Shown in pieces: positions 36,331 to 46,294 of a stretch of 64,000 bases of DNA. The DNA is taken from positions 248,001 to 312,000 of the forward strand of contig NZ_FOXL01000002.1 of the NCBI RefSeq assembly GCF_900115705.1. Direction: 5' to 3'. The position numbers were made by a program, and so were the translations under genes. Origin of the DNA: Frateuria terrea. Its GTDB lineage: Bacteria > Pseudomonadota > Gammaproteobacteria > Xanthomonadales > Rhodanobacteraceae. Below the pieces are notes generated by a model that worked only from the letters and a program-made list of their open reading frames with translations, made no database searches and was not told where the DNA came from. Every line of letters begins with the position of its first letter. Position 1 is the first letter of the stretch.

Positions 36331-36514
36331 CGCAAGCGGCGGGTCGGCCAGTCCTGCCCGCCCTCGCCGCTAAGTCGTAGGCGAGGTCGGATTTACCACA
36401 TGGACCTCCCGTGTCCCACCGCCCTCGCGCCCGGATGCACGCGCTCGGCTGCCTGTAGTCTTTCCGAGCCAAGACGCAGCGCTCTCAGGGAAAAGAGAAC
36501 CGATCGATTGGGCC

Positions 36515-37906
36515 TCAGGCGTCGCGGCAGGCGTCGATGGCCTGGGAAAGGCGCTCCACGCCGATCACTTCCATCTCGCCGACCTTGCCTTTCTTCGGCG
36601 CGTTCGCCTTGGGCACGATGCCACGGCGGAAGCCGTGGGTGGCGGCCTCCTTCAGGCGCTCCTCGCCATTGGGGACCGGGCGAATCTCGCCGGACAGACC
36701 GACTTCGCCGAAGGCAATGGTCTTGTCCGGCAGCGGACGGTCGCGCAGCGAGGACAGCACCGCCAGCAGCACCGGCAGGTCGGCGGCGGTCTCCTGCACG
36801 CGGATGCCGCCGACCACGTTGACGAACACGTCCTGGTCGTAGGCCGCCACGCCGCCGTGCCGGTGCAGCACCGCCAGCAACATCGCCAGGCGATTCTGCT
36901 CCAGGCCCAGCGCGACACGGCGCGGGTTGCCGAGCGAACTCTGGTCGACCAGCGCCTGCACCTCGACCAGCAGCGGGCGGGTGCCTTCGCGGGTGACCAT
37001 CACCGCGCTGCCGGAGGTCGGCCCCGAATGCGCGGAGAGGAAGATCGCCGACGGATTGGGCACCTCGCGCAGGCCCTTGTCGGACATCGCGAACACGCCC
37101 AGCTCGTTGACCGCGCCGAAGCGGTTCTTGAACGCGCGCAGTACCCGGAAACGGCTGCCCGACTCGCCCTCGAAGTACAGCACCGCATCGACCATGTGCT
37201 CGAGCACGCGCGGGCCGGCGATGCCGCCTTCCTTGGTGACGTGACCGACCAGGAACACGGAGGTGCCGGTTTCCTTGGCGAACCGCGTCAACTTGGCCGC
37301 CGACTCGCGCACCTGGCTGACCGAACCGGGGGCTGCGGTGAGCAGCTCGGTCCAGATGGTCTGGATCGAGTCGATCACCAGCACGTGCGGGCGCGTGGCG
37401 ATGGCCTGCTCGAGGATGCGCTCGATGCAGGTCTCGGCGAGCGCCTGCAGCGGCTCCAGCGGCAGCCCCAGGCGCTGCGCGCGGGCGGCCACCTGCGAGA
37501 GCGATTCCTCGCCGGTGACGTAGACGCTCGCCAGGTGCGCGCCCAGCGTGCCAAGCATCTGCAGCAGCAGCGTGGACTTGCCGATGCCCGGATCGCCGCC
37601 GATCAGCACCACCGAACCCTGCACCAATCCGCCACCGAGCACGCGATCGAGTTCGCCGATGCCGGTGTGCGTGCGCGCCTCGGTGGTCAGCGCGACGGCC
37701 GTCAATGGCGTGACCCTGGCCGCACCGGCCGCGTTGCCGGCGTAGCTGGAGCGCTGCGCGCCGACCGAGGCCTTGGTCGAGGACGCCGGTGCCAGCACCA
37801 CTTCGCTCAGCGTGTTCCACACGCCGCACTCGACACACTGTCCCTGCCATTTGGAGTGCTCGGCGCCGCAATCGGTGCAGACGTAGGCGGTCTTGGCTTT
37901 GGCCAT
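36515..37906 (-). CDS. radA: DNA repair protein RadA
   Basis: A 463-residue protein: an N-terminal C4 zinc finger (CTDCGAEHSKWQGQCVECGVW), a RecA-like ATPase with Walker A GDPGIGKSTLL, the RadA-specific KNRFG motif (FKNRFGAVNELG), and a Lon-like C-terminal domain. RadA promotes branch migration in recombination. It appears to be a single gene. Confidence 0.97.
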   Translation of the reverse strand: MAKAKTAYVCTDCGAEHSKWQGQCVECGVWNTLSEVVLAPASSTKASVGAQRSSYAGNAAGAARVTPLTAVALTTEARTHTGIGELDRVLGGGLVQGSVVLIGGDPGIGKSTLLLQMLGTLGAHLASVYVTGEESLSQVAARAQRLGLPLEPLQALAETCIERILEQAIATRPHVLVIDSIQTIWTELLTAAPGSVSQVRESAAKLTRFAKETGTSVFLVGHVTKEGGIAGPRVLEHMVDAVLYFEGESGSRFRVLRAFKNRFGAVNELGVFAMSDKGLREVPNPSAIFLSAHSGPTSGSAVMVTREGTRPLLVEVQALVDQSSLGNPRRVALGLEQNRLAMLLAVLHRHGGVAAYDQDVFVNVVGGIRVQETAADLPVLLAVLSSLRDRPLPDKTIAFGEVGLSGEIRPVPNGEERLKEAATHGFRRGIVPKANAPKKGKVGEMEVIGVERLSQAIDACRDA

Positions 37907-37998
37907 TGAGGTTGTCCCTAAGCAAGGGCGAGAAGTAATGGGGCGAGCTTAGCCCGCTGCTTTCGCATCGGGCGAGACAGCACGGACCGAAACGCTCG

Positions 37999-39087
37999 TC
38001 AGCTTTCGTCTTCGACGAACAGCACGCGCCGCGTCATGCCGCAAGTGAGGTCGTAGCTGATGGTGCCGGCGTGGCGGGCGACGGTTTCCGCCGGCAGGCG
38101 CTCACCCCACAGGGTGACGCGGTCGCCGACCTTGGCCTGTGGCGCCTTGCGCAGATCCAGCGTGATGAGGTCCATCGAGACGCGGCCGATCAACGGCACG
38201 CTCATGTCGCCGACCAGCACCGGCGTGCCGCCGGCGGCGCTGCGCGGGTAGCCGTCGCCGTAGCCGACGGCGGCGACGCCTATGGCCATGTCTTCCGGGC
38301 AGGTCCAGATGCCGTTGTAGCCGATGCGCTCGCCCTTGGCCGTGCGGTTGATGGCAATCAGCCGCGTGGCGAGAGTCATCGCCGGGCGGAAGCCGAAGTC
38401 CGCGCCGCTCTTGCCGTCGACCACCGAGAGGCCGTACAGCAGGCCGCCGGTGCGCACCCAATCCACGCGCGCCTCCGGCCAGCCGAGCACCGCGGCCGAA
38501 TTGGACAGCGAACGCGGGCCCGGCAGGCCGCGTGTAGCCTCGTCGAAGCGGGCGATCTGCGTGCGCGTCTGCTCGCCCGCGAACACTTCGGAATCGGAAA
38601 AATGGCTGAGCAGGCCGATCTCCGGATCGAGGCCGGGCATCGCCGCCAGGCGCGCGTGCACGTCGGCGACGCGTTCGGGAGCGAAGCCGAGGCGGTGCAT
38701 GCCGCTGTCGATCTTCAGCCACACGCGCAGGCGACCGCGTCCCGGTGCGGCCTCAGCCAGCCAGTGCAATTGCGCCTCGTGGTGGATGGCTGCATCGAGC
38801 TGCAACCGCTGCATTTCGGCGATGTCGCCCGGCTGATCGGGCCCGGACAGCACCACGATACGCTGGCGATGACCGGCGGCGCGCAGGCGCAGGCCGTCGC
38901 CGAGCGCAGCCACGGCGAAGCACTCCGCATCCGCGTCCAGCGCGCGCGCGACGCGCTCGAGGCCATGGCCGTAGGCGTCCGCCTTGACCACTGCCATCAC
39001 GCGCGCGGGCGCAGCCATCGCCTTGATGCGGGCAAGGTTGTGGCGCAATGCGCCGAGGTGGATCGTCGCGGTGGTCGTGCGGCTCAT
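37999..39087 (-). CDS. alr: Alanine racemase
   Basis: A 362-residue fold-type III PLP enzyme interconverting L- and D-alanine for peptidoglycan. Lys35 in VVKADAYGHG binds PLP, and the catalytic Tyr is in RIGYNGIW. The C-terminal beta-domain has VSMDLITLDL. It lies 154 bp downstream of dnaB on the same strand, the usual dnaB-alr order, and 92 bp upstream of radA. Confidence 0.96.
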   Translation of the reverse strand: MSRTTTATIHLGALRHNLARIKAMAAPARVMAVVKADAYGHGLERVARALDADAECFAVAALGDGLRLRAAGHRQRIVVLSGPDQPGDIAEMQRLQLDAAIHHEAQLHWLAEAAPGRGRLRVWLKIDSGMHRLGFAPERVADVHARLAAMPGLDPEIGLLSHFSDSEVFAGEQTRTQIARFDEATRGLPGPRSLSNSAAVLGWPEARVDWVRTGGLLYGLSVVDGKSGADFGFRPAMTLATRLIAINRTAKGERIGYNGIWTCPEDMAIGVAAVGYGDGYPRSAAGGTPVLVGDMSVPLIGRVSMDLITLDLRKAPQAKVGDRVTLWGERLPAETVARHAGTISYDLTCGMTRRVLFVEDES

Positions 39088-39241
39088 GGCTCGGTGCGGT
39101 AACGAGGGAAACGGGGGCGCCGGAGCACGCCGCTGGCGGACACGCTAGGGCACGAGGGCACACGCTCGCCCGCCTTGGGTCGTGGCCGGCGGACTGGCCC
39201 AGGTTGCATCCTTCCGGATCGCCGCTCCGGGGCGACCTTCC

Positions 39242-40639
39242 TCAATCGAACGATCCCACGAACGAGTCCGGCGCGTAGTTCTCGAACTTGGTGTAGTGGC
39301 CGAGGAAGGCCAGCTTGACCGTGTCGGTGGGGCCGTTTCGCTGCTTGCCGATGATGATCTCGGCCAGGCCTTTGTCCGGCGATTCCTTGTTGTAGTACTC
39401 GTCGCGGTAGATGAACATGATCACGTCGGCGTCCTGCTCGATGGCGCCCGACTCGCGCAGGTCGGACATCATCGGGCGCTTGTCGGCGCGCTGTTCCAGC
39501 GAGCGGTTCAACTGCGACAGGGCGATCACCGGCACGTTCAGCTCCTTGGCCAGGCCCTTGAGTGAACGCGAGATTTCTGAAATCTCGGTGGCGCGGTTCT
39601 CCTTGTTCCCGGGCACCTGCATCAGCTGCAGGTAGTCGATCACGATCAGCCCCAGTCCGCCGTGCTCGCGGTGCAGTCGGCGCGAGCGCGAGCGCAATTC
39701 GACCGGCGAGAGTCCGGGCGTATCGTCGATGAAGATCTTGGCCTCGGAGAGGATCGCGATGGCGTTGGTCACGCGCGGCCAGTCCTCCTCTGAAAGGTCG
39801 CCATTGCGCAGGTGCTGGGCGTGGATGCGGCCGATCGAGGAGATCAGGCGCAACGCCAGCTGCGAGGAGGACATTTCCATCGAGAAGATCACCACCGGCT
39901 TTTTCGCGCGCAGCGCGGCGGCCTCGGCGATATTCACCGAGAACGCGGTCTTGCCCATCGAGGGGCGCGCCGCGACGATGATGAGGTCCGACGGCTGCAG
40001 GCCGGAGGTCAGTTCGTCCAGGTCGTTGAAGCCGGTGGAGATGCCGGTGAGCTGGCCGCGGTTCTCGTAGCGCTCGGTGAGCAGGCGGAAGGCGTCCTTG
40101 ACCGCCTCGCGCATCGACACCGAGTCCTTCTTGCCGCGCGCGCCCGACTCGGCGATCTTGAAGACCGCCTGCTCGGCGTTCTCCAGCACCTCCTGCACGC
40201 TCTTGCCTTCGGGCCGGTAGCCGTCCTCGGTGATGCCGGTGCCCGCGTCGATCAGCTGCCGCAGGACCGATTTCTCGCGCACGATGTCGGCGTAGGCGCC
40301 GATGTTGGCCGCACTCGGCGTGGCATTGGCCAGTTCGATCAGGTAGCTGGCGCCGCCGACCATCTCGGCCAGGCCGTTGGCTTCGAACCAGTCGCCCAGG
40401 GTCACCGCGTCGCAGGGCATGCCCTTGTTGGCAAGCTCCGTGATCGCGCGCCAGATCAGGCGATGGTCCTTGCGGTAGAAGTCGCCCTCGCCCAGCTTGT
40501 CGGCGACCTTGTCCAGCGCGTCGGGGGCGAGCATCAGCCCGCCCAGCACGGCCTGTTCGGCATCGATCGAATGCGGCGGCACGCGCAGCGCCTCGACGGC
40601 GGAGCCTTGGCCGCTCTTGCGCTCGGGAACAAAGGACAT
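39242..40639 (-). CDS. dnaB: Replicative DNA helicase DnaB
   Basis: A 465-residue hexameric helicase. The N-terminal domain includes PHSIDAEQAVLGGLML; the RecA-like C-terminal domain carries Walker A ARPSMGKTAFS and the DnaB motifs IFSMEMSSSQLALR and IVIDYLQLM. No intein is present. A longer frame upstream is open for 77 codons but lacks family similarity; the ATG used follows GAGGA by 11 nt. Two DnaA-box-like sites lie about 100-125 bp upstream. Confidence 0.97.
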   Translation of the reverse strand: MSFVPERKSGQGSAVEALRVPPHSIDAEQAVLGGLMLAPDALDKVADKLGEGDFYRKDHRLIWRAITELANKGMPCDAVTLGDWFEANGLAEMVGGASYLIELANATPSAANIGAYADIVREKSVLRQLIDAGTGITEDGYRPEGKSVQEVLENAEQAVFKIAESGARGKKDSVSMREAVKDAFRLLTERYENRGQLTGISTGFNDLDELTSGLQPSDLIIVAARPSMGKTAFSVNIAEAAALRAKKPVVIFSMEMSSSQLALRLISSIGRIHAQHLRNGDLSEEDWPRVTNAIAILSEAKIFIDDTPGLSPVELRSRSRRLHREHGGLGLIVIDYLQLMQVPGNKENRATEISEISRSLKGLAKELNVPVIALSQLNRSLEQRADKRPMMSDLRESGAIEQDADVIMFIYRDEYYNKESPDKGLAEIIIGKQRNGPTDTVKLAFLGHYTKFENYAPDSFVGSFD

Positions 40640-40735
40640 GGGCTGGTTTTCCTCGCAGGCTGCCGTGCCGCCGATGGCGGCTGGCATGAAGGCAGAGGAT
40701 ACGCGGCGCCCTCTCAGCCGACGAGACAATAAGTC

Positions 40736-40765
40736 TGTGGATAAGCTGTGGGCGCCGGTGGATAA
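40736..40765. promoter_or_regulatory. Two DnaA-box-like sites upstream of dnaB
   Basis: TGTGGATAA is a perfect DnaA box read on the minus strand (TTATCCACA). GGTGGATAA, 21 bp further along, differs at one base. Both have the same orientation and lie in the short gap between dnaB and the aldo/keto reductase. They could let DnaA control dnaB transcription. Confidence 0.5.
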
Positions 40766-40832
40766 GAGCCGCCCTTCGCGACCCGAAAGGCATCGAGCGG
40801 CCGCAAACGACTGGCTGCTCCTTTCCGGAAAA

Positions 40833-41696
40833 TCAGCGCGCCGCGGCTTCCAGCGCGCGGTAATCCTCATCGGACAACTCCAGTTGCGCGGCGCCCACGT
40901 TCTCGCGCAGGTGCTCCACCCGCGAGGTGCCGGGAATCGGCAGCATCACCGGCGAACGCTTGAGCAGCCAGGCCAGCGCGACCTGGCCGTTGCTGGCGCC
41001 GAGTCGCTGGGCGATGCGGCTAAGCACCGAGCCGGGCGCGGCCAGGTCGCCCGCCGCCAACGGATACCACGGGATGAAGCCGATGCCCTGCGCCTGGCAA
41101 TACTCCAGCACCGCCTCGCTCTTGCGGTCGGCGAGGTTGTAGAGGTTCTGCACGGTGGCGACCGGGAAGTGCTTGCGCGCGGCCTCGATCTCCTCCACGC
41201 CCACTTCGCTCAGGCCCACGTGGCGGATCAAGCCTTCCTTGCGCATGGCCGCGATGACCTCGAGCTGCTCCTCGCGCGGCACCTTCGCGTCGATGCGGTG
41301 CAGTTGCCACAGATCGATGCGCTCCACGCCCAGCCGGCGCAGGCTCATCAGCACGCACTGGCGCAAGTACTCCGGCCGGCCGAGCGGCGCCCAGACGTCC
41401 GGTCCGTGACGGGTCAGGCCACCCTTGGTGGCGATCAGCATGCCCCGGTAGGGATGCAGGACCTCGCGGATGAGGTCTTCGCTCACCTCCGGACCGTAGC
41501 TGTCGGCGGTGTCGATGAGGTTCACGCCCAGCTCCGGCAGGGCCCGCAGCGTCGCGCGGGCGCCCTGTGGATCGGCCGGCTCGCCCCAGATGCCCTTGCC
41601 GGTGATGCGCATGGCGCCGAAGCCCAGGCGGTGCACGGGAATGTCGCCGCCGACCATGAACTGGCCGGAGGAAGCTGCATGGGGGGAACTGTCCAT
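40833..41696 (-). CDS. Aldo/keto reductase
   Basis: A 287-residue NADPH-type oxidoreductase with a TIM-barrel pattern. The catalytic tetrad is visible: Asp and Tyr in DTADSYGP, Lys in IATKGG, His in [16 protein letters not shown] and [13 protein letters not shown] are typical of the YdbC/YajO-like group that reduces aldehydes or pyridoxal. The ATG has AAGGA 9 nt upstream. It is a single gene, divergent from the ZIP transporter. Substrate unknown. Confidence 0.88.
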   Translation of the reverse strand: MDSSPHAASSGQFMVGGDIPVHRLGFGAMRITGKGIWGEPADPQGARATLRALPELGVNLIDTADSYGPEVSEDLIREVLHPYRGMLIATKGGLTRHGPDVWAPLGRPEYLRQCVLMSLRRLGVERIDLWQLHRIDAKVPREEQLEVIAAMRKEGLIRHVGLSEVGVEEIEAARKHFPVATVQNLYNLADRKSEAVLEYCQAQGIGFIPWYPLAAGDLAAPGSVLSRIAQRLGASNGQVALAWLLKRSPVMLPIPGTSRVEHLRENVGAAQLELSDEDYRALEAAAR

Positions 41697-41799
41697 CGCC
41701 GATGTCCTTGCAAGGGAAAATCCCGTTATGGGGCCGCCGGACGACGAGGCAAGCACATCGCGTTTGCGACCCTGCCGCGGCTCCGACGAGGAGCGGCAG

Positions 41800-42555
41800 A
41801 TGGTTCTACTGTGGCTGCAAGCGGCGTGGGGCTTCGTGCCGGGCGCGGCGCTGCTGATCGGTGCTGCCGTGGGCTATTTCGCCCGCGTACCCCAGCGGGT
41901 GATCGCCAACATCATCGCCCTCGGCAGCGGCGTGCTGATTTCCGCGCTGTCGTTCGAACTCATGGACCAGGCCTACCGCCGCGGCGGCTTCGACTCCACC
42001 GCGATCGGCTTCCTGGGCGTAGCGGCGATCTATTCGGCGGTCAACGGGTACCTGTCGCGCAACGGCGCCAAGCACCGCAAGCGCTCGGGCCACCAGCAGC
42101 CGTCCGAGAGCCAGCAGGGCGGCAGTGGCCTGGCGATCGCCGCCGGCTCGTTGCTGGATGGCATTCCCGAATCGATCGTGATCGGCCTGAGCATGCTCAA
42201 GGGCGGTGCGGTGAGCCTGGTGGCGGTGGCAGCGATCTTCCTGTCCAACATTCCCGAGGGATTGTCCAGCACTGCCGGCATGCGCCACGCGGGGCGCTCG
42301 ATCGCCTATGTGGCCGGCGTGTGGGTGGGCATCGCGGTGATCTCGGGCATCGCCTCGCTGGTCGGCTACGCCGTGTTCCAGCATTTCTCGGCGGAGGTGG
42401 TGGCGGCGGCCACGGCGGTGGCGGCGGGTGCGATCCTGGCGATGCTGGCGGACACGATGATGCCGGAGGCCTTCGAGCACGCGCACGACCTGGCCGGGTT
42501 GATCACGGTGGTCGGTTTCCTGGCGGCGTTCGTGCTCAGCAAGCTGGGGGGCTGA
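41800..42555 (+). CDS. ZIP-family metal transporter
   Basis: A 251-residue inner-membrane protein with about seven to eight helices. The metal-binding helices of ZIP proteins are recognisable: [13 protein letters not shown] and [14 protein letters not shown], plus the His-rich loop of [13 protein letters not shown] near the end. A cytoplasmic basic/Gln loop ([16 protein letters not shown]) lies between helices 3 and 4. The likely cargo is zinc or another divalent metal; specificity is not readable. The ATG follows GAGGAG closely, and the frame is open further upstream without support. Confidence 0.85.
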   Translation: MVLLWLQAAWGFVPGAALLIGAAVGYFARVPQRVIANIIALGSGVLISALSFELMDQAYRRGGFDSTAIGFLGVAAIYSAVNGYLSRNGAKHRKRSGHQQPSESQQGGSGLAIAAGSLLDGIPESIVIGLSMLKGGAVSLVAVAAIFLSNIPEGLSSTAGMRHAGRSIAYVAGVWVGIAVISGIASLVGYAVFQHFSAEVVAAATAVAAGAILAMLADTMMPEAFEHAHDLAGLITVVGFLAAFVLSKLGG

Positions 42556-42568
42556 GCGGTGGCCACTC

Positions 42569-42835
42569 CTAGCGCAGCTGGCTGTCCTTGCTGCCGCGGC
42601 GGTTGTAGCCGCTGATTGCGCGCTGCTCCTTGTCCTGCGCCTCCTGGCAGGCCACGCACAGGCGTACGCCAGGCACGGCCTTGCGGCGCGCCTCGGGAAT
42701 CGGTGCATCGCACTCTTCGCAGTGGCTCAGGCTCGGCCCCTGCGGCAGCTTGCTGCGCGCGCGCTTGATGGCGTCCTTCACGGTCGCGTCGATCTGGTCC
42801 TGTACGGCGCCGTCGCCGGCCCAACCGATGGCCAT
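42569..42835 (-). CDS. DksA/TraR-type C4 zinc-finger protein
   Basis: An 88-residue protein of the YbiI/TraR type. The four zinc cysteines are intact in CEECDAPIPEARRKAVPGVRLCVAC, unlike the large DksA of this window. It lacks the long coiled coil. Small TraR-like proteins can bind the RNA polymerase secondary channel, but this one's function is unknown. The ATG follows CGGAG by 6 nt. A longer frame upstream is not supported. Confidence 0.85.
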   Translation of the reverse strand: MAIGWAGDGAVQDQIDATVKDAIKRARSKLPQGPSLSHCEECDAPIPEARRKAVPGVRLCVACQEAQDKEQRAISGYNRRGSKDSQLR

Positions 42836-42913
42836 GGCAGTCTCCGGAAATCGTCGGGAGACCGATGCTACCGTGAGCGGAGTGAACGCAGGCTCGGTGC
42901 CAGCGGAGGAGAC

Positions 42914-43381
42914 GTGCCGATCACCAGCGCCGGCATCCTGATGTATCGCCTGCATGCCACCGGCCTGCAGGTACTGCTCGCCCATCCGGGCGGGCCGTTC
43001 TGGCGCCGTCGCGACGAGGGCGCATGGATGCTGCCCAAGGGCGAACTGCTGCCCGGCGAGGAGGCCGAGACGGCAGCGCGGCGCGAGTTCGAGGAAGAAC
43101 TCGGCGCACCAGCGCCAGGCCCGGTGCACCCGCTCGGGCGCCTGCGCCAGCGTGGAGGCAAATGGGTCGAGGCGTTTGCGATGGAAGGCGATTTCGATCC
43201 GGTCGCACTGCGCAGCAACACCTTCGAACTGGAGTGGCCGCCGCACAGCGGGCGCCGCGCATCCTTCCCCGAGATCGACCGGGTAGCATGGTTCGCGCCG
43301 GCGCAGGCACGGGCAAAGATCCTGGCAAGCCAGGCGCAGTGGCTTGATCGGCTGGAGGAAGGCCTGGCGCGAGGATGGTGA
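42914..43381 (+). CDS. NUDIX hydrolase
   Basis: A 155-residue Nudix protein with the complete Nudix box GELLPGEEAETAARREFEEELG. The N-terminal SAGILMYRLHATGLQVLLAHPGGPFW and C-terminal EIDRVAWFAPAQARAKI match the group that handles nucleoside di- or triphosphates or diadenosine polyphosphates. GTG start with GGAGGAG immediately upstream; no ATG fits. Substrate unknown. Confidence 0.88.
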   Translation: MPITSAGILMYRLHATGLQVLLAHPGGPFWRRRDEGAWMLPKGELLPGEEAETAARREFEEELGAPAPGPVHPLGRLRQRGGKWVEAFAMEGDFDPVALRSNTFELEWPPHSGRRASFPEIDRVAWFAPAQARAKILASQAQWLDRLEEGLARGW

Positions 43382-43510
43382 GCGGGCACGGCGCTTTGGA
43401 GCGTCGGCCCGGTCGCGAGGCGGCCTCTTTCGCCCGCACTTCGCCGGTCACGCAAGCCCGGGCAAGGTGGCCCTGCCGGATCACGTGGCCTGGGCCGGAA
43501 CGCGGTTTGA

Positions 43511-44023
43511 ATGGCACCCATGCCTGCCACGACGCAAATGCCGCTGCTGTTCTGCGATGCCATGCTGGCCAGTCTCGCCCGATGGCTGCGCGCGGCGGGC
43601 TACGACACGTCACTGGCACCGGCCAGCGCGACGGACCGGGCAGTGCTGGATACCTGTCGTGCGCAATCGCGAATCGTGCTCACGCGCGACCGTCACCTGG
43701 CTGCGCACGCCGGTGTGTGCGTCCACGCGAGGCTGCTGGCCGCAGACAGGCTCGATGCTCAGGCGGTGGAGCTGACCGCGGCGCTCGGCATCGACTGGAC
43801 GCGCGCTCCGTTCAGCCGCTGCCTGCTCGACAACACGCCCCTGCACGAGGCCACCGAGCAGGAACGCCAACGCGTGCCACCTCGCGCCCGTGGCCTGCCG
43901 GGACCGTTCCGTGCCTGTCCCCTGTGCGGCCGCCTCTACTGGCCCGGCAGCCACGTGCGTCGCATGCAGTCACGGCTGCAGCAATGGCACGCACTTGCCC
44001 GCTCCACCTCCCCGCCCGGCTGA
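43511..44023 (+). CDS. Mut7-C RNase domain protein
   Basis: About 170 residues. The N-terminal half is a PIN-like Mut7-C domain (FCDAMLASLARWLRAAGYDT, RIVLTRDRHLA), the C-terminal half a zinc ribbon with CPLCGRLYWPGSH and an upstream Cys in FSRCLLDN. The family is predicted to be an RNase with a metal-binding tail. Three ATGs lie within the first ten codons and none has a strong Shine-Dalgarno; the first is used here. It is followed immediately by a convergent gene. Confidence 0.8.
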   Translation: MAPMPATTQMPLLFCDAMLASLARWLRAAGYDTSLAPASATDRAVLDTCRAQSRIVLTRDRHLAAHAGVCVHARLLAADRLDAQAVELTAALGIDWTRAPFSRCLLDNTPLHEATEQERQRVPPRARGLPGPFRACPLCGRLYWPGSHVRRMQSRLQQWHALARSTSPPG

Positions 44024-44025
44024 GG

Positions 44026-45795
44026 TCAGGCGACCACGACCCCTTCACCCTGCTTGCCGGCCACCACGCAGTTGCGGCCGGCCCGCTTGGCGCGATAGAG
44101 CGCGTGGTCGGCATCCATCAGCAGCTGGCGCAGGTCATAGCCGGACTCGTCCGTCCACGCCACGCCGAAGCTGGCCGACACCGGGATGCCGGGATCTTCC
44201 CGTTCGCTCAGCGCGGCGATCGCACGCCGGATCGACTCGGCGCGCTCGATGCCGCTGTCCAGCCCGCAATCGGGCAACAACACACCGAACTCCTCGCCGC
44301 CGAGGCGGCCGAACACGTCGCTGGGGCGGACGAATTCCTGGCATGCCATCACCGCGCGCCGCAGCACCTGGTCGCCCATGGCATGGCCGTAGGTGTCGTT
44401 GGTCAGCTTGAAATGGTCCAGGTCGATCAACAGCAGGCAACCACTGCGCGCGGATCGCGCTGCGTGGTACAGCGCGTGCTCGGCCTCGCTCATGAAGTGC
44501 TTGCGGTTGTAGATGCCGGTCAGGCTGTCGCATTGGGCCATGCGCATGAACTGCAGTTGCGAGCGCTTCAGACGCAGCAGCCACAGCCCGATCACCAGCA
44601 GCCCGAGCGCGAGCACGGCGATGTACAGCCGGCTGGCCTCCACGGCCTTGCGATCCAGCGCCTGTTGCAACTGGAGGATCTGGTTCTTGCGTGCCAGCGC
44701 GTCGAAGTCGGCCTTCTTCGCCCGCACCTCTTGCTTGACCATCTGGTAGGCGAGCGCCTTGGCGCTGACGTCGTCCAGATAGGCCTTGTCGGCCGCCATG
44801 TATTTCTCCAGGAATGCCAGTGCAGCCTGGTAGTGGCCGGCCTTCTGCTCGATCCGGTACAACAGCCGGTAGGCGTCCACCAGCGGCCTGGTGTACTCGC
44901 CGCTGATGCTCGACTCCAGCGCCGCCAGAGCGTACTGCCTGGCCCGGCCGGTGTTCCCGGCGAGGTCGTAGGCCTGCGCCAGCTGGGCGTCGAACTGGGA
45001 GATCAGATCACGGTAGCGGTCGAGCTTGACGCCCTGGTAGTTGGCTTCCAGCAGCCGGATCGTGTCCCCGGCGCGCCCCTGGCTCAGGTAGTACTCGGCC
45101 AGGTCGCCACGGATCACGTTGGCGAACAGCCTTTCGCCCGTCTTCGTGCACCGTTCGATGCCGGCACGGAAATCCTGCTCCGGCGCCGCCAGCTTGCCCA
45201 GGTGGTAAGCCGCGTGGAGCACGAAATAGTTCGCTTTGCACTGCGCAGCCGCGGAGGACAATTCCTTGGTCATGCGGTTGGCGTAGTCGGCGGCGAGGTC
45301 GTACTGGCCCGTGCCGCCATACAGCTGTGCCGCCTCCGATTCGACCTGGTATCGCGCCTGCCGGTCGGTCACCCCGGGCAGCAGCCTGAGCAACTGGTCG
45401 AGGCGGACGAACGCTTCGGTGTAGCGGTGTCCCAGTCCCAACATGTTGACCGAGGTGGCACCCGCCCGGGCACGCAGCGTGATGTCGCCGGCCTGGTCGG
45501 CAACGGCCATCGCCAGGGTGGTTGCCTTGGGATAGTCGCCGATCCAGGCGGCTTCCCAGGCCTGCAGGTAACGCAGGTACCACAGCTGCTCGGTCGGCAA
45601 ACGGGAGGCACCCTGGTCGAGCTGGTCGAGCAGGCGGACGAAGCGCGCGTTGTCGGTGGTCTTGATGCCGTCGGCCAGCTCGAGCAGCGCCTCCGGATCG
45701 TGTGCCGCGGCTGGCGGCTGGGCACGCACGGGACCTGCCAGAGCGGCCGAAAGCAGCAGGCCACCCATCGCCAGGAGGAAGGGCCTCGTGTGCAT
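44026..45795 (-). CDS. Membrane diguanylate cyclase with periplasmic TPR-like sensor
   Basis: A 589-residue protein: a signal peptide or first helix (residues about 5-25), a long helical TPR-like periplasmic region (about 30-385), one transmembrane helix (about 388-406) and a C-terminal GGDEF domain. The active-site motif is GGEEF at 499-503 and the upstream FKLTNDTYGHAMGD segment is intact, so it should make c-di-GMP. No RxxD inhibitory site is evident before the motif. The TPR part suggests sensing through a periplasmic partner. Together with the FimX-like effector it indicates c-di-GMP control of surface behaviour. Confidence 0.9.
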   Translation of the reverse strand: MHTRPFLLAMGGLLLSAALAGPVRAQPPAAAHDPEALLELADGIKTTDNARFVRLLDQLDQGASRLPTEQLWYLRYLQAWEAAWIGDYPKATTLAMAVADQAGDITLRARAGATSVNMLGLGHRYTEAFVRLDQLLRLLPGVTDRQARYQVESEAAQLYGGTGQYDLAADYANRMTKELSSAAAQCKANYFVLHAAYHLGKLAAPEQDFRAGIERCTKTGERLFANVIRGDLAEYYLSQGRAGDTIRLLEANYQGVKLDRYRDLISQFDAQLAQAYDLAGNTGRARQYALAALESSISGEYTRPLVDAYRLLYRIEQKAGHYQAALAFLEKYMAADKAYLDDVSAKALAYQMVKQEVRAKKADFDALARKNQILQLQQALDRKAVEASRLYIAVLALGLLVIGLWLLRLKRSQLQFMRMAQCDSLTGIYNRKHFMSEAEHALYHAARSARSGCLLLIDLDHFKLTNDTYGHAMGDQVLRRAVMACQEFVRPSDVFGRLGGEEFGVLLPDCGLDSGIERAESIRRAIAALSEREDPGIPVSASFGVAWTDESGYDLRQLLMDADHALYRAKRAGRNCVVAGKQGEGVVVA

Positions 45796-45835
45796 GGACG
45801 TGGTAGCGAGCGGTGCCGACCGACGGTGCCGGTCG

Positions 45836-46093
45836 TCAGCGTTGCAGTTCGGGCTGGCGCTCGTCGGCGTCGCCCTCGTCCTCATCGGGTGCCTCTTCTT
45901 CCTCGCCCGGGATCTGCACGCAGATCAGCAGGGCCCGTCCAAGCAGGCGCTGCACCGCCTCGACATCGCGGGCGGCCAAAGCGGACGCCAGGCCGGGAAC
46001 CAGGTTCGCGCCAGCTGCTTGCAGCGCGTCTTCGGCGCCGTGGAAAACGCTGGCGTCCGAGCCCACGCGCTCAAGAAATTCGATCGCATCCAT
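45836..46093 (-). CDS. Small acidic protein of unknown function
   Basis: An 85-residue protein starting MDAIEFLERVGSDASVFHG, with a helical N-terminal region, a single Cys, and a strongly acidic tail (GEEEEAPDEDEGDADE). GGGGGAAG lies just before the ATG. It is 40 bp upstream of the diguanylate cyclase on the same strand, so the two are probably co-transcribed. The leading FLERV pattern recalls Nif11-like peptides but the similarity is too slight to call. Function unknown. Confidence 0.65.
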   Translation of the reverse strand: MDAIEFLERVGSDASVFHGAEDALQAAGANLVPGLASALAARDVEAVQRLLGRALLICVQIPGEEEEAPDEDEGDADERQPELQR

Positions 46094-46294
46094 ACTTCCC
46101 CCGATGGGCCGCCGATGGCCCGAGATACCCTGTCCAGCTACCCCTTACGGCGCCCCCCTGGCAACCGCCTGCCCATAATGGCCAATGCCGCGGCGGAAAG
46201 CCACCGCCCCGGCAGCCACCACCTTCGAGATCGATTCACGGCCGCCAGACGCGCCAGGCTATGCAATCGGCCCTCGTAATCCGGAGCTCCGACC

